A stretch of DNA of 64,000 bases, from positions 1 to 64,000 of the forward strand of contig CAJXSR010000013.1 in NCBI GenBank assembly GCA_913061275.1, written 5' to 3'. The stretch's first letter is position 1, and every line of letters starts with the position of its first letter. The stretch comes from an uncultured Paracoccaceae bacterium (GTDB lineage Bacteria; Pseudomonadota; Alphaproteobacteria; Rhodobacterales; Rhodobacteraceae). The translations under genes and the position numbers were made by a program. The notes beneath the pieces were generated by a model. It saw only the letters and a list, made by a program, of their open reading frames with translations, was not told the origin of the DNA and ran no database searches. Shown here piece after piece: positions 33,806 to 43,458 of this stretch.

Positions 33806-35713
33806 ATGACCGATAGCACCTCTAACTCTGAAATGTATGAAGAAGGAAAACTGGCCCCAGATACGGATGGGTTGCGCGGGCATCAGGTAATTCAAAGCTA
33901 TTTACGCAGCCTAGATAACAGCCCCGGCGTGTACCGCATGCTAGGATCAGCGGGTGATGTGTTGTATGTTGGCAAAGCGCGCAGTCTTAAAAAACGGGTT
34001 TCAAATTACGCGAAAATGTCCGGGCATACGGCACGTATTGGGCGTATGATTTCAGCAACGGCGTCTATGATGTTTCTAACCACGCGCACAGAAACCGAAG
34101 CGCTGTTATTAGAGCAAAATCTGATAAAACAATTAAAGCCTAAATATAATGTTTTGTTGCGTGACGATAAAAGCTTTCCAAATATTGTTTTGACCAAAGA
34201 ACATGATTTTCCGATGATAAAGAAACATCGCGGCAGACGTTCTGAAACAGGTAGTTATTTTGGCCCCTTTGCATCAGCTGGTGCTGTAAACAGAACGCTT
34301 AATCAGTTGCAGAAAATCTTTCTGTTGCGCAACTGTACCGACAGTATGTTTTCAACCCGTACCAGACCTTGTTTGCAATACCAGATTGCGCGTTGTTCTG
34401 GCCCATGTGTGGGGCATATCTCAAAGCAAGATTATGCGCAATCTGTTGCCGATGCCGAAAGTTTTTTGAAAGGCAAAACCACAGCCATTCAAGAAAAGCT
34501 GGCGGCAGAGATGTTGCAAGCCAGTGAGGCGATGGAATTTGAACGCGCGGCAAGTTTGCGCGACCGCATTCGCGCCCTTACACATGTGCAGTCTACCCAA
34601 GGGGTGAACCCACAGTTTGTATCCGAGGCAGATGTGATTGCCTTGCATATGGACGGGGGGCAAGCATGCGTTCAAGTGTTCTTTATCCGCGCCCATCAAA
34701 ACTGGGGTAACCGTGCGTATTTTCCTAATACAGGGACGGGGGCCGATGCCCCAGAGATACTAGAAGCGTTTATTGGGCAGTTTTATTCAACCAAACAACC
34801 GCCCAAACAGGTGCTTTTGTCACAGAACATTGAAAATATTGATTTGGTTCAGCAGCTATTATCAGACAAGCTTGGTAAAAAAGTAGAAGTGCTGGTTCCG
34901 CTGCGTGGGGAAAAGGTTGAATTGGTTGCAAACGCCATGCGCAACGCCAAAGAATCTTTGGCGCGCCGGATGGCAGAAAGTGCAACACAGGCTAAATTGT
35001 TAAAAGGCTTGGCAGATGCATTTGATCTGAAAGCGCCGCCTAGCCGTGTTGAAATTTATGATAACTCGCATATCCAAGGTGCGCATGCGGTTGGTGCTAT
35101 GGTTGTTGCAGGTAAGGAAGGTTTTGAAAAATCTTTTTACCGCAAGTTTAATATTAAGGGCACAGACATAACGCCAGGTGATGATTTTGGTATGATGAAA
35201 GAGGTTCTAAACAGACGTTTTAAGCGGCTTTTAAAAGAAGATCCAAACCGCGAAACAAACCTTTGGCCAGACCTGTTGTTAATTGATGGCGGGGCAGGGC
35301 AGATTTCTGCGGTTGCTGAAATTTTGCAAGAATTAGGTGTGAATGATGTGCCTTTTATCGGCGTGGCAAAAGGGGAGGATCGGGATGCTGGCAAAGAAGA
35401 GTTTCATCGCCCAAATCGCAAGGTTTTTGCCTTGCGCCGCAATGATCCGGTATTGTATTTTATTCAACGACTGCGCGATGAAGCCCATAGGTTTGCCATC
35501 GGCACGCACCGCGCAAAACGCGCAAAAGCTTTCACCTCCACACCTTTGGATGAAGTTGCAGGCGTGGGGGCAAAACGTAAAAAAGCGCTGCTAACGCATT
35601 TTGGGTCGGCCAAGGCAGTAAGCCGTGCGGGGTTACAAGATTTATGTGCAGTAGAAGGTGTTTCAGACGCACTTGCCAACATAATTTATGACTTCTTCCA
35701 TGACAAAGGCTAA
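33806..35713 (+). CDS. uvrC: Excinuclease ABC subunit C
   Basis: This 635-residue UvrC has full-length architecture. The GIY-YIG nuclease starts at G41-V-Y and Y54-V-G; the Cys-containing block C[16 protein letters not shown] lies near 190; a UVR helix pair [15 protein letters not shown] is near 235. The RNase H-like endonuclease follows ([16 protein letters not shown]-x-G-Q), with C-terminal helix-hairpin-helix motifs ([13 protein letters not shown]). It makes both incisions in nucleotide excision repair after UvrAB loading. It is followed by pgsA, a common alphaproteobacterial order. Confidence 0.97.
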   Translation: MTDSTSNSEMYEEGKLAPDTDGLRGHQVIQSYLRSLDNSPGVYRMLGSAGDVLYVGKARSLKKRVSNYAKMSGHTARIGRMISATASMMFLTTRTETEALLLEQNLIKQLKPKYNVLLRDDKSFPNIVLTKEHDFPMIKKHRGRRSETGSYFGPFASAGAVNRTLNQLQKIFLLRNCTDSMFSTRTRPCLQYQIARCSGPCVGHISKQDYAQSVADAESFLKGKTTAIQEKLAAEMLQASEAMEFERAASLRDRIRALTHVQSTQGVNPQFVSEADVIALHMDGGQACVQVFFIRAHQNWGNRAYFPNTGTGADAPEILEAFIGQFYSTKQPPKQVLLSQNIENIDLVQQLLSDKLGKKVEVLVPLRGEKVELVANAMRNAKESLARRMAESATQAKLLKGLADAFDLKAPPSRVEIYDNSHIQGAHAVGAMVVAGKEGFEKSFYRKFNIKGTDITPGDDFGMMKEVLNRRFKRLLKEDPNRETNLWPDLLLIDGGAGQISAVAEILQELGVNDVPFIGVAKGEDRDAGKEEFHRPNRKVFALRRNDPVLYFIQRLRDEAHRFAIGTHRAKRAKAFTSTPLDEVAGVGAKRKKALLTHFGSAKAVSRAGLQDLCAVEGVSDALANIIYDFFHDKG

Positions 35714-35734
35714 CGGATCAGTTAGAGGGGATAT

Positions 35735-36424
35735 ATGCGCTGGAACATACCAAATATACTAACCATTATCCGTCTTTTTGCCGCCCCTGGTGTTGCAATA
35801 ATGTTTTTGTATTTTCCAAGGCCGCTGGCAGACTGGTATGCGATGACTTTGTTTATCCTAGCCTCTGTTACAGATTTTCTGGATGGGTATCTGGCGCGAA
35901 AATGGCATCAGGAAAGTAATTTTGGTGCTATGCTTGACCCGATCGCGGATAAGGCGATGGTTGTTATCGCCCTGCTGGTAATTACGGGGCTTTCGGCGGG
36001 TACATCCCAGTTTCGAACCGTTATGGATCCTTATATTCTGTTGCCAGCCATCATTATTTTGTTCCGCGAGGTTTTCGTGTCAGGCCTGCGAGAGTTTCTG
36101 GGCGACAAATCTAGTGAGCTAAAAGTCACAAAGCTTGCGAAATGGAAAACCACCGTACAGATGATCGCTATTTCTGTGTTGTTTGCAAAAGGTGTTTTAG
36201 AACATTACGCAGGGGCATTGACCTATGGAATGGATCAGGCGATTTTTGAGGGTATAATGGCAGGTGAAATCGAAGACGTGAATCATTTAGCACGTTACGT
36301 GAATGGTATGAATATCAGTTGGTCAGCAGGGGTTATTTTGCTATGGATCGCAGCTATTTTGACATTCATCACAGGTGTTGATTATTTCAGAAAATCGTTG
36401 CCGTTTTTGAAAGATACCAAATGA
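35735..36424 (+). CDS. pgsA: CDP-diacylglycerol-glycerol-3-phosphate 3-phosphatidyltransferase
   Basis: This 229-residue integral membrane enzyme makes phosphatidylglycerol phosphate. The CDP-alcohol phosphotransferase motif is intact: D47, D50-G51, A54-R55, G64, D68, D72. Several hydrophobic helices surround it. Start ATG follows AGAGGGG. It overlaps moaD by four bases (ATGA), giving the operon uvrC-pgsA-moaD-moaE. Confidence 0.95.
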   Translation: MRWNIPNILTIIRLFAAPGVAIMFLYFPRPLADWYAMTLFILASVTDFLDGYLARKWHQESNFGAMLDPIADKAMVVIALLVITGLSAGTSQFRTVMDPYILLPAIIILFREVFVSGLREFLGDKSSELKVTKLAKWKTTVQMIAISVLFAKGVLEHYAGALTYGMDQAIFEGIMAGEIEDVNHLARYVNGMNISWSAGVILLWIAAILTFITGVDYFRKSLPFLKDTK

Positions 36425-36675
36425 TAAAATTGGATGTTGTTTATTTTGCGTGGGTACGCGAACGTATTGGACTTGCAAAAGAACAGGTGGAAACTGAGGC
36501 GAAAACGATCAATGATCTGGTTGCAGAACTGTCAGCACGCGAAGAACGCTACCAGCTAGCATTTCAGGATATGAGCGTGGTTAAGGTCGCTATCGACCAA
36601 ACTTTGGTATCGCTTGATGCACCACTTGATGGCGCCAAAGAGGTCGCATTTTTTCCACCAATGACAGGTGGTTAA
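36421..36675 (+). CDS. moaD: Molybdopterin synthase sulfur-carrier subunit
   Basis: This 84-residue ubiquitin-like protein ends in the required Gly-Gly (M-T-G-G), which becomes the thiocarboxylate donating sulfur to cyclic pyranopterin monophosphate. It overlaps pgsA and abuts moaE with no gap, matching the MoaD2E2 complex. Confidence 0.93.
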   Translation: MIKLDVVYFAWVRERIGLAKEQVETEAKTINDLVAELSAREERYQLAFQDMSVVKVAIDQTLVSLDAPLDGAKEVAFFPPMTGG

Positions 36676-37125
36676 ATGGCAGTTCGTGTTCAGGCAGAAG
36701 ATTTTGATCTGGGTGATGAAGTCAGTAAATTGACCGATGGCAACACTGATATTGGCGCCATAGTAACCTTTGTAGGCGTGGTGCGTGACACCACAAATGG
36801 CGCCCTTCTTTCTATGGAATTAGAGCATTATCCAGCGATGACCAAACAGGCATTGGAAACGATCGATCAAGCGGCAGCTAAACGCTGGTCACTTAATGCA
36901 AGCATGATAATCCACCGTTATGGTGATTTGGCCCCAGGGGCGCAAATTATGATGGTTGCGACCGCATCACCACATCGCAAAGATGCTTTTGAGGCAGCTG
37001 AATTTTTGATGGATTACCTGAAAACAGACGCACCGTTTTGGAAGAAAGAGAATTTCAAGGATGGTGCGAAATGGGTAGGTAGTAAAGCGGCCGACGAAGA
37101 TGCAAAAGACCGTTGGAAGGCTTAA
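36676..37125 (+). CDS. moaE: Molybdopterin synthase catalytic subunit
   Basis: This 149-residue MoaE has family blocks G-A-I-V-T-F-V-G-V-V-R-D, M-E-L-E-H-Y-P-A-M-T, H-R-Y-G-D-L-A-P-G, S-P-H-R-K-D-A-F, K-T-D-A-P-F-W-K-K-E and W-V. It is the catalytic half of molybdopterin synthase. Its stop overlaps by four bases with the stop of the convergent gene on the other strand. Confidence 0.95.
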   Translation: MAVRVQAEDFDLGDEVSKLTDGNTDIGAIVTFVGVVRDTTNGALLSMELEHYPAMTKQALETIDQAAAKRWSLNASMIIHRYGDLAPGAQIMMVATASPHRKDAFEAAEFLMDYLKTDAPFWKKENFKDGAKWVGSKAADEDAKDRWKA

Positions 37126-37448
37126 CTTTGCTGTAGGTCTTCAATGTAGCGTCTTAATTCCTCGGTTTCACGGCGTGCAGCCCCTAACCCTTGCATAGCA
37201 GCATCTAGTTCAGCCTCTGCTTGGGACGCTTTGTTAACCAATTCACTTTCGCGTTGATACAAATAGGCAACCGCTTCATCGCGCTGTTCTTCTGCATCGT
37301 GTAAACGGGTTGCCAAACCGTCAATTTCTTCAACATTGGATGAGTTTATCCGCCGCAGACGGCCATATCCCATTCGTGCAATCCACCCCAATGCGAAAAA
37401 TATCATAAAGGCGGCTGAAATGGCGGTTATCAGTTCATTCTTGTCCAT
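37122..37448 (-). CDS. Membrane-anchored coiled-coil protein
   Basis: From ATG 37448 (ACAGGAG about ten bases upstream) the product is 108 residues: one N-terminal transmembrane helix (near 5-24), then a charged, Glu/Ala/Leu-rich region of coiled-coil character to the end. The start lies inside the 3' end of the OmpA-family gene (14-base overlap), so the two are coupled. A longer in-frame reading to 37517 lies within the OmpA gene and is not used. No family recognised; probably works with the OmpA protein in the envelope. Confidence 0.7.
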   Translation of the reverse strand: MDKNELITAISAAFMIFFALGWIARMGYGRLRRINSSNVEEIDGLATRLHDAEEQRDEAVAYLYQRESELVNKASQAEAELDAAMQGLGAARRETEELRRYIEDLQQS

Positions 37449-39285
37449 CGTCACCATTCTCCTGTATCGCCCGAAACTCGATCCGACGGTTTTCTGCACG
37501 GCCCTCTTCGGTACCATTATCAGCTATAGGGCGGGTTTCGCCATAGCCATTTGACTTCATTTTAGCGGTTAAAACACGGCGATCTAATAAGGCAGATAAA
37601 ACTGCATCGGCGCGGCTTTGGCTTAAAGCTGCATTAGAATCTTCGCCGCCTTGGCTGTCAGTATGCCCGCCGATTTCAAAATATGTATTCGGGCAGTCAG
37701 CAAGGATTTCTGCAATGCTCTTAATCACGTCTAAACTACCAGCGGCGATACTGGCTGAGGATGGTGCAAAGTTGATCTTATTTGCAAGTAAAACAGCGGT
37801 AATTCGGTTTTCACATTCCGTATCACTCAGCTCAATAACTTCGGGTTCTTTAGCAACAAGGTTTTCGTCGAACATGACATCAATCGTATATTTCGCGTCT
37901 GATCCAATGCGCGTGGTAAAAATACGCGACACAATCGAAGAAATATCTTTCTGGCTGCTTTTGCCCTTAATTGTAATCTCGTCTGGTAAGACCTCTAGAC
38001 TACCGTTACGCATATTAGACATGGCCTCTAGGCCTGCCATACTGCGCACCGTCCAACCATCTGGCAAGCCTTCAACGATGCGGGTTTGGTTATAGACATT
38101 TGCCTTACCAAATAAGGATGCCGCATAAGCCGAAACCGTATCTTTTCGTAATTGATCTGGCAACTTGCCACGCATCTGCACCAAACCTTCGGGGCTTTTG
38201 GTTACTGTAAAGTCAGGCAAAATAACTTCCCCTGTCTGGCCATCAATAAGTGGTTTGGGTGTTAATATCGCTTGCAGGGAAAATAGCTTTGGCAGCGCGT
38301 TTTCCAAACGGGCAACCGCGGTTTCAAAGGTTTCCTGTTCTACCGTATCTGCCGCAATTAGGGATACATCGGAATCTGACAAAGTGATTGTCCCCGAACG
38401 TAACTCTGCCATGGCATTAATAGACAGTATGACTGCCGCACTCCAATCCGTGGTTGGTACACCCAACCCAACTTTACATTCGGCACGGTCAATTAGGTTG
38501 ACACTTTTCAAAGCGCGTATAATTTTTATGCGGGCGAATTTTGTGTCTGCCGAGCACACATCCAACTCTCCTTGACCATTGTTTACTCTTAGGCGGAACA
38601 AGAAGGGTGTTATAATAGGGCGGGGTGCTGAAATATCCAAAACTAAATCTACTGCATCAGGTTTGTTTTGCGCCAAAGATATTTGCAACGTTTGTTGCTC
38701 TTCGGGTGTATCTGATACAGCTGTAACCTTTAGGCGTTCAGGTGTAACACTGATTTTTGATCGCGGAACTTGCTTCAGGCGCGATAATGCAAAATCAACA
38801 GCTTCTCTCCACCCTTCAGGTTCAGGAAACTCGGTAAGTTCCAACATGTCAGTTATCTGGGTATCGGGGCTAAGCACCCTGACACGATCCAGAATATATT
38901 CGCGTCCCATAGCAGTCGGGATTAATCCGATTAAAGAAACACGTTCAACATTACGCAAAATTTCCAATGCAAATTTAGGGGGTTGCAAACCATCAGGCTG
39001 TGACACGTTGGTTTTATCATATACGCGCCCCTGATTGATGTTTTCAGAGATAAGCTGAAGCGTTCGGTAACGCGCGGCTTCGTTTTCTGCCAAACCGCCT
39101 ACGATTATTTGAAACCCGTCGGCACGAACTGTTGCCCAGCTTTCACCTTCTGCGTTTAAAAGTGTAACAAGTTCACGCACACTATGGCGCTCTACATGGT
39201 CAACCAGCTTACCTGCACTAAAGATGGCCAGTGCCGATGCCAGCACAATACTGATAGCGGCTGTTAATAGAGCGGTTCGAAGCAT
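37435..39285 (-). CDS. OmpA-family peptidoglycan-associated protein
   Basis: This 616-residue protein has an N-terminal signal or signal-anchor (residues 5-25). A long middle region shows repeated ~60-70-residue segments reminiscent of BON-type or divergent OmpA-like modules. The C-terminal OmpA domain (about 490-610) contains I-N-F-A-P-S-S-A-S-I, G-H-T-D-S-Q-G and the L-S-Q-S-R-A-D-A-V helix with R-R-I-E-F, which bind diaminopimelate in peptidoglycan. Likely an envelope-spanning structural protein. It heads a two-gene unit with the coiled-coil protein. Confidence 0.85.
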   Translation of the reverse strand: MLRTALLTAAISIVLASALAIFSAGKLVDHVERHSVRELVTLLNAEGESWATVRADGFQIIVGGLAENEAARYRTLQLISENINQGRVYDKTNVSQPDGLQPPKFALEILRNVERVSLIGLIPTAMGREYILDRVRVLSPDTQITDMLELTEFPEPEGWREAVDFALSRLKQVPRSKISVTPERLKVTAVSDTPEEQQTLQISLAQNKPDAVDLVLDISAPRPIITPFLFRLRVNNGQGELDVCSADTKFARIKIIRALKSVNLIDRAECKVGLGVPTTDWSAAVILSINAMAELRSGTITLSDSDVSLIAADTVEQETFETAVARLENALPKLFSLQAILTPKPLIDGQTGEVILPDFTVTKSPEGLVQMRGKLPDQLRKDTVSAYAASLFGKANVYNQTRIVEGLPDGWTVRSMAGLEAMSNMRNGSLEVLPDEITIKGKSSQKDISSIVSRIFTTRIGSDAKYTIDVMFDENLVAKEPEVIELSDTECENRITAVLLANKINFAPSSASIAAGSLDVIKSIAEILADCPNTYFEIGGHTDSQGGEDSNAALSQSRADAVLSALLDRRVLTAKMKSNGYGETRPIADNGTEEGRAENRRIEFRAIQENGDDGQE

Positions 39286-39341
39286 TATTCACCTTTGTGC
39301 GTGTCTGCAGAACAAATTTCTATTCCATGCCTGATCTGCGT

Positions 39342-40337
39342 TCAAGCACCAAAACCTAGTGTTATTAAGATGAGCGAAAAACCCCAGAAAAAAACTGTAA
39401 TTAGCCCCGCATCACGGTTTTCACGAAACAACTTTAGGCAAAGGTCTACATCATCAATATCCAAGCGTCTTAATTGCCACATCAGATGCCAACCAAACGC
39501 CCATATGCCCGCAAGTGATATAACCAAAATAACAGGGTTTACCTGATCTAAAATCGCAATCAGAACGGCAAATGTCATTAATATGATGCTGATGATTTGG
39601 AACTTTAACAACCATGCAGCTGTATTACTGCCAAAAAGGCGTGCTGTGGATTTCACCCCTATTAAGGCATCATCATCTTTGTCTTGATGGGCATAAATTG
39701 TATCATAAAATAGTGTCCAACTAATGCCAGCCAAATACAGTAAAACGGGTGCCCATGTTAGGCTGCCAGTATGTGCGGCCCAGCCCAATAAGGCACCCCA
39801 GTTAAAGGCGACACCCAAAAAAACCTGTGGCCACCAAGTGAACCGTTTGGCAAACGGGTAGATCAGCACAGGGGCTAGTGCAATCACGCCTAGCAGAATG
39901 GCAAAATTGTTGAATGTCAGCAAAACGCCAAATGCAATGGTTGCTTGTACGATCATCCATAGGGCAGCTTGTTTAGGGGTGACTTGGCCAGACGGGATTG
40001 GGCGTGATTTGGTGCGTTCCACCTTACCGTCTATGTTGCGGTCGGAAATGTCATTCCACGTGCATCCTGCGCCACGCATCAAAAATGCGCCAATAGTACA
40101 GGCGATAAAATACCAGGCATCTGCCCATGTAGCACCAGTGGGGTCACCAAGGATTGCCAAAAACAAACCCCACCAACAGGGGATCAATAACAACCATGTG
40201 CCAGCAGGGCGATCTGCACGCGATAGGCGTAGATAAGGCCGTGACCAAGACGGGCAAAAACGATCAACCCAGTTTTTATCTGTGGCATCAGCCACGCGGC
40301 CTTCAACTTGGGCTGGTTTCTTCGGGGTTTCAGACAT
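39342..40337 (-). CDS. ubiA: 4-hydroxybenzoate polyprenyltransferase
   Basis: From ATG 40337 the product is 331 residues. The first Asp-rich motif N95-D96-I-S-D99-R-N-I-D103 and second motif Y-D-T-I-Y-A-H-Q-D bind the prenyl diphosphate through Mg2+. About eight membrane helices follow. It prenylates 4-hydroxybenzoate in ubiquinone synthesis. A TTG at 40355 could extend it by six residues but would overlap rsmE. The start codon is only 11 bases from the divergent rsmE start. Confidence 0.93.
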   Translation of the reverse strand: MSETPKKPAQVEGRVADATDKNWVDRFCPSWSRPYLRLSRADRPAGTWLLLIPCWWGLFLAILGDPTGATWADAWYFIACTIGAFLMRGAGCTWNDISDRNIDGKVERTKSRPIPSGQVTPKQAALWMIVQATIAFGVLLTFNNFAILLGVIALAPVLIYPFAKRFTWWPQVFLGVAFNWGALLGWAAHTGSLTWAPVLLYLAGISWTLFYDTIYAHQDKDDDALIGVKSTARLFGSNTAAWLLKFQIISIILMTFAVLIAILDQVNPVILVISLAGIWAFGWHLMWQLRRLDIDDVDLCLKLFRENRDAGLITVFFWGFSLILITLGFGA

Positions 40338-40348
40338 AAGTTCAGACC

Positions 40349-41080
40349 ATGACAATTAAAGCTAAAATCAGACTCTTTGTAGACGCGCCACTGGGCAAAG
40401 GGCAATCCCTATCACTGCCCAAAGATCAAGCGCATTATATCACAGGTGTGATGCGCCAAAAAGCGGGTGCTATTATTGCCCTGTTTAACGGGCGTGATGG
40501 CGAATGGCAGGCCGAATTGGTTGAGGCGGGGAAACGTAAAGTGCACCTGATTTGCCGTGACCAATCCAAACCACAAAAAACCCCGCCTGATGTTTGGCTA
40601 TATTTTGCCCCGATCAAAAAAACCCGCACAGATTTTATTGTGGAAAAGGCGGCAGAGCTGGGGGCCGCGCGAATTATTCCAGTTCAGACCGATTTCACCA
40701 ACGCGGAACGGATCAGACAAGACCGTTTGCAAGCACATGCGGTCGAAGCAGCAGAGCAATGCGGCGAAACATATGTGCCCCCCGTCGAAGGCTTGCAAAA
40801 GTTAAGCAAGGTTCTAGATAACTGGTCTGATGATCGTAAATTGTTATTTTGCGATGAAACTTTGGTGAAAAGTGCAACACAGATGCTTACAGGCGCAAAG
40901 GGTGAAAAATGGGCCATCTTAATCGGCCCAGAAGGCGGATTTTCTGAACAAGAAATTACACGACTTCGCACTATGAAGGCCACACATTCAATCAGCCTTG
41001 GCCCGCGCGTATTGCGTGCCGACACCGCAGCGGTGGCCGCCCTTACCTTATGGCAAAACACATTGGGGGATTGGCGATGA
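40349..41080 (+). CDS. rsmE: 16S rRNA (uracil1498-N3)-methyltransferase
   Basis: This 243-residue SPOUT-class methyltransferase has L-I-G-P-E-G-G-F-S-E-Q-E and S-L-G-P-R-V-L-R-A-D-T-A, the knotted SAM-binding motifs of RsmE, plus the N-terminal PUA-like part (H-Y-I-T-G-V-M-R). It is divergent from ubiA and translationally coupled to the next gene (ATGA). Confidence 0.95.
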   Translation: MTIKAKIRLFVDAPLGKGQSLSLPKDQAHYITGVMRQKAGAIIALFNGRDGEWQAELVEAGKRKVHLICRDQSKPQKTPPDVWLYFAPIKKTRTDFIVEKAAELGAARIIPVQTDFTNAERIRQDRLQAHAVEAAEQCGETYVPPVEGLQKLSKVLDNWSDDRKLLFCDETLVKSATQMLTGAKGEKWAILIGPEGGFSEQEITRLRTMKATHSISLGPRVLRADTAAVAALTLWQNTLGDWR

Positions 41081-41589
41081 GTTTCATCAGACCATCCGTT
41101 GCCGCCCATTTTATTAAATGGCGCGAGGCCTATTTAGTTGGGTTTGTTTTAATCCTAGGGCTTTGGCTGTTCTTGCGCGGCTCTGCAACGCTTAACCTAA
41201 TTTTGCAGGGCTTGGGCTTGGTGGTGGCTATGATCGGCATCATACTGTTGCGCACTACAATTCAACGAATCCGTTTTAAACGCGCTGAAATGGCCCCAGG
41301 AATAGTGACAATAACCGAACGCGAAATTAACTATTTCGGGCCTTTAACAGGCAAAACCATATCTTTGGACAGCTTGCTTAAAATAGAGTTGCGCGAAAGT
41401 GAGGCTTATGCCGCAATCTGGGTTATGCATCATACTGAAGGGGATCCGATGATTGTGCCTACCAGTGCCAAAGGATCGGAAAGTTTATTTGATGCTTTTA
41501 CCAGCCTGTCAGGTGTTAAAATGGATACGCTTGTTATGGCATTAAATCAGACGCCAATACGCAATCAACTTATTTGGAAGCGTGGGTAA
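41077..41589 (+). CDS. Two-helix membrane protein, unknown
   Basis: From ATG 41077, overlapping the rsmE stop, the product is 170 residues. Two transmembrane helices (near 20-60) are followed by a soluble beta-rich domain (R-E-I-N-Y-F-G-P-L-T-G, S-L-D-S-L-L-K-I-E-L). An earlier in-frame ATG at 41050 lies inside rsmE and is not favoured. Position between rsmE and gshA suggests co-expression; no function is inferred. Confidence 0.75.
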   Translation: MSFIRPSVAAHFIKWREAYLVGFVLILGLWLFLRGSATLNLILQGLGLVVAMIGIILLRTTIQRIRFKRAEMAPGIVTITEREINYFGPLTGKTISLDSLLKIELRESEAYAAIWVMHHTEGDPMIVPTSAKGSESLFDAFTSLSGVKMDTLVMALNQTPIRNQLIWKRG

Positions 41590-41663
41590 AGTAACTATAT
41601 TGCCTTGACAGTTTGGCGTGAAGCTGCACCTTTTAGTTCAAACAGATATTAGAAAGATCACAT

Positions 41664-43034
41664 ATGTCTATCCCACAAACAGGCGGCGGCCCGATAGAGC
41701 ACCGCGATCAACTGGCTGAACATTTGGCAGAAGGCTGCAAGCCTAAAGAAGACTGGCGCATTGGTACCGAACATGAAAAATTCGGCTATGACAAAGACAC
41801 ATTATTACCCTTACCCTATGACGGCCCGCGTTCAATCAAAGCAATGCTGGAAGGTTTGCGCGATGAATTTAACTGGGCACCTGTGTTGGAAGCAGGCAAC
41901 ATCATCGGGCTGGAAAAAGACGGTGCCAACGTGTCCCTAGAACCGGGCGGGCAACTGGAACTGTCAGGCGCGCCATTAGAAACCATCCATGAAACCTGCG
42001 ATGAGGTGAATGTGCATCTAAAAGAAGTGCAAACTGTCGCAGATCGTATTGGTGCAGGCTATATCGGCCTAGGTGCGTCGCCTGATTGGACACATGAACA
42101 GGTGCCGATGATGCCCAAAGGGCGCTACCGTTTGATGACCGATTATATGGGGCGCGTGGGCACCCACGGTACCCAAATGATGTACCGCACCTGTACTGTG
42201 CAGGTTAACCTCGATTTCGGATCAGAGGCCGATATGGTGAAAAAGATGCGTGCAGCACTGGCATTACAGCCTGTGGCAACCGCATTATTTGCAAATTCCC
42301 CGTTCTTTGAAGGCAAAGAAAATGGTCACAAAAGCTGGCGTGCGCGTATTTGGCGCGATCTGGATGCAGCCCGCACAGGCATGTTGCCGTTTGTGTTTGA
42401 AGACGGTTTTGGTTTTGAGGGCTGGGTTGAATATATGCTCGATGTGCCGATGTATTTCGTCTACCGCGATGGTAAATATATTAACGCGCTGGGCCAGTCG
42501 TTTCGGGATTTTCTGGATGGAAAACTGCCTGCATTGCCGGGCGAAACCCCCACAATGTCTGACTGGGCAGACCACCTAACGACTTGCTTCCCAGAGGCGC
42601 GTTTGAAAAAATTCATCGAAATGCGCGGTGCTGATGGCGGCCCTTGGCGTCGAATTTGTGCACTTCCTGCCTATTGGGTTGGGCTAATGTATGACCAAAC
42701 CGCGTTGGATGCGGCGTGGGATTTGTGCAAAGACTGGGATGCGGAAACACGTGAGGCTTTACGTGTTGCCGCCTCTGTAGACGGGATTGCCGCTAAAGTT
42801 GGCAACATCTCAATGCTTGATCTGGCACGTGAAACCGTGGCGATTTCCAAAGCAGGCCTAGCCGCACGGGCAAAACCGGGTGCAGGTGGTATGATCCCCG
42901 ATGAAACACATTTCTTAAACGCTATGGAGGAAGTGATTGAAACAGGCATGTCGCCATCATGTGAATTGACTGAAAAATTCCATAATGAATGGGGCGGCGA
43001 CATAAAACGAATTTACGCGGAATATAGCTATTAA
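41664..43034 (+). CDS. gshA: Glutamate-cysteine ligase, plant/alphaproteobacterial type
   Basis: This 456-residue GCS2-type enzyme has blocks R-I-G-T-E-H-E-K-F-G, S-L-E-P-G-G-Q-L-E-L-S-G, Y-R-L-M-T-D-Y-M and C-T-V-Q-V-N-L-D-F. They mark the glutamate-cysteine ligase family shared by plants and alphaproteobacteria, with ATP/Mg2+ site glutamates. It catalyses the first step of glutathione synthesis in the cytoplasm. The length is normal. Confidence 0.95.
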   Translation: MSIPQTGGGPIEHRDQLAEHLAEGCKPKEDWRIGTEHEKFGYDKDTLLPLPYDGPRSIKAMLEGLRDEFNWAPVLEAGNIIGLEKDGANVSLEPGGQLELSGAPLETIHETCDEVNVHLKEVQTVADRIGAGYIGLGASPDWTHEQVPMMPKGRYRLMTDYMGRVGTHGTQMMYRTCTVQVNLDFGSEADMVKKMRAALALQPVATALFANSPFFEGKENGHKSWRARIWRDLDAARTGMLPFVFEDGFGFEGWVEYMLDVPMYFVYRDGKYINALGQSFRDFLDGKLPALPGETPTMSDWADHLTTCFPEARLKKFIEMRGADGGPWRRICALPAYWVGLMYDQTALDAAWDLCKDWDAETREALRVAASVDGIAAKVGNISMLDLARETVAISKAGLAARAKPGAGGMIPDETHFLNAMEEVIETGMSPSCELTEKFHNEWGGDIKRIYAEYSY

Positions 43035-43064
43035 ACCAATTTGCGCTTTATCTTATTGATCGTT

Positions 43065-43087
43065 AAAGGCCGTATTAAGCGGCCTTT
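43065..43087. terminator. Bidirectional terminator between gshA and DUF805 gene
   Basis: Eight-base perfect arms (43065-43072 and 43080-43087) with a 7-base loop sit between two convergent genes. T-rich sequence is modest on both sides. Confidence 0.6.
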
Positions 43088-43105
43088 CAATTGTTTAATC
43101 TAAGC

Positions 43106-43456
43106 TTACCCCAGCGGATCAGGCCCGAAATTATTATCGCCCGCAGTGCCGGGTATTACGAAAAGATATAATAGATATAAAAACCCCACGACGGGTACGA
43201 AGCCAATCAATAGCCACCAACCACTTTTATCATGGTCGTGCATGCGCCGGATCGCAACGCAAATTGACGGGGCCAGAAAGCCTAATGCCGCGATCATATA
43301 AAAGATTGGAAACCCGACCAGAACGTCAAGCACACCTGCACCAATATATACAAGAAACATGAATAATGTGAACCACCAGTATTGTGATCTTTGTGCGCGT
43401 CCTTCAATATTAAAATAGTTTTGAAAGTTGTATCTAACGGCTGTCATGAAATCCAT
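43106..43456 (-). CDS. DUF805 family membrane protein
   Basis: This 116-residue protein has the DUF805 pattern: Y-F-x-x-x-G-R-A-Q-R-S-Q-Y-W-W-F near the start, three hydrophobic helices, and R-R-M-H-D-H-D-K-S-G-W-W in the middle. The family is of unknown function. It lies two bases downstream of plsY on the same strand. Confidence 0.88.
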   Translation of the reverse strand: MDFMTAVRYNFQNYFNIEGRAQRSQYWWFTLFMFLVYIGAGVLDVLVGFPIFYMIAALGFLAPSICVAIRRMHDHDKSGWWLLIGFVPVVGFLYLLYLFVIPGTAGDNNFGPDPLG

Positions 43457-43458
43457 TG

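Noticed and set aside
33598-33816. 72-residue ORF upstream of uvrC
   Set aside because: No ribosome site, Lys/Asn-rich low-complexity product, and it overlaps the uvrC start; its DNA instead carries a hairpin and a DnaA box.
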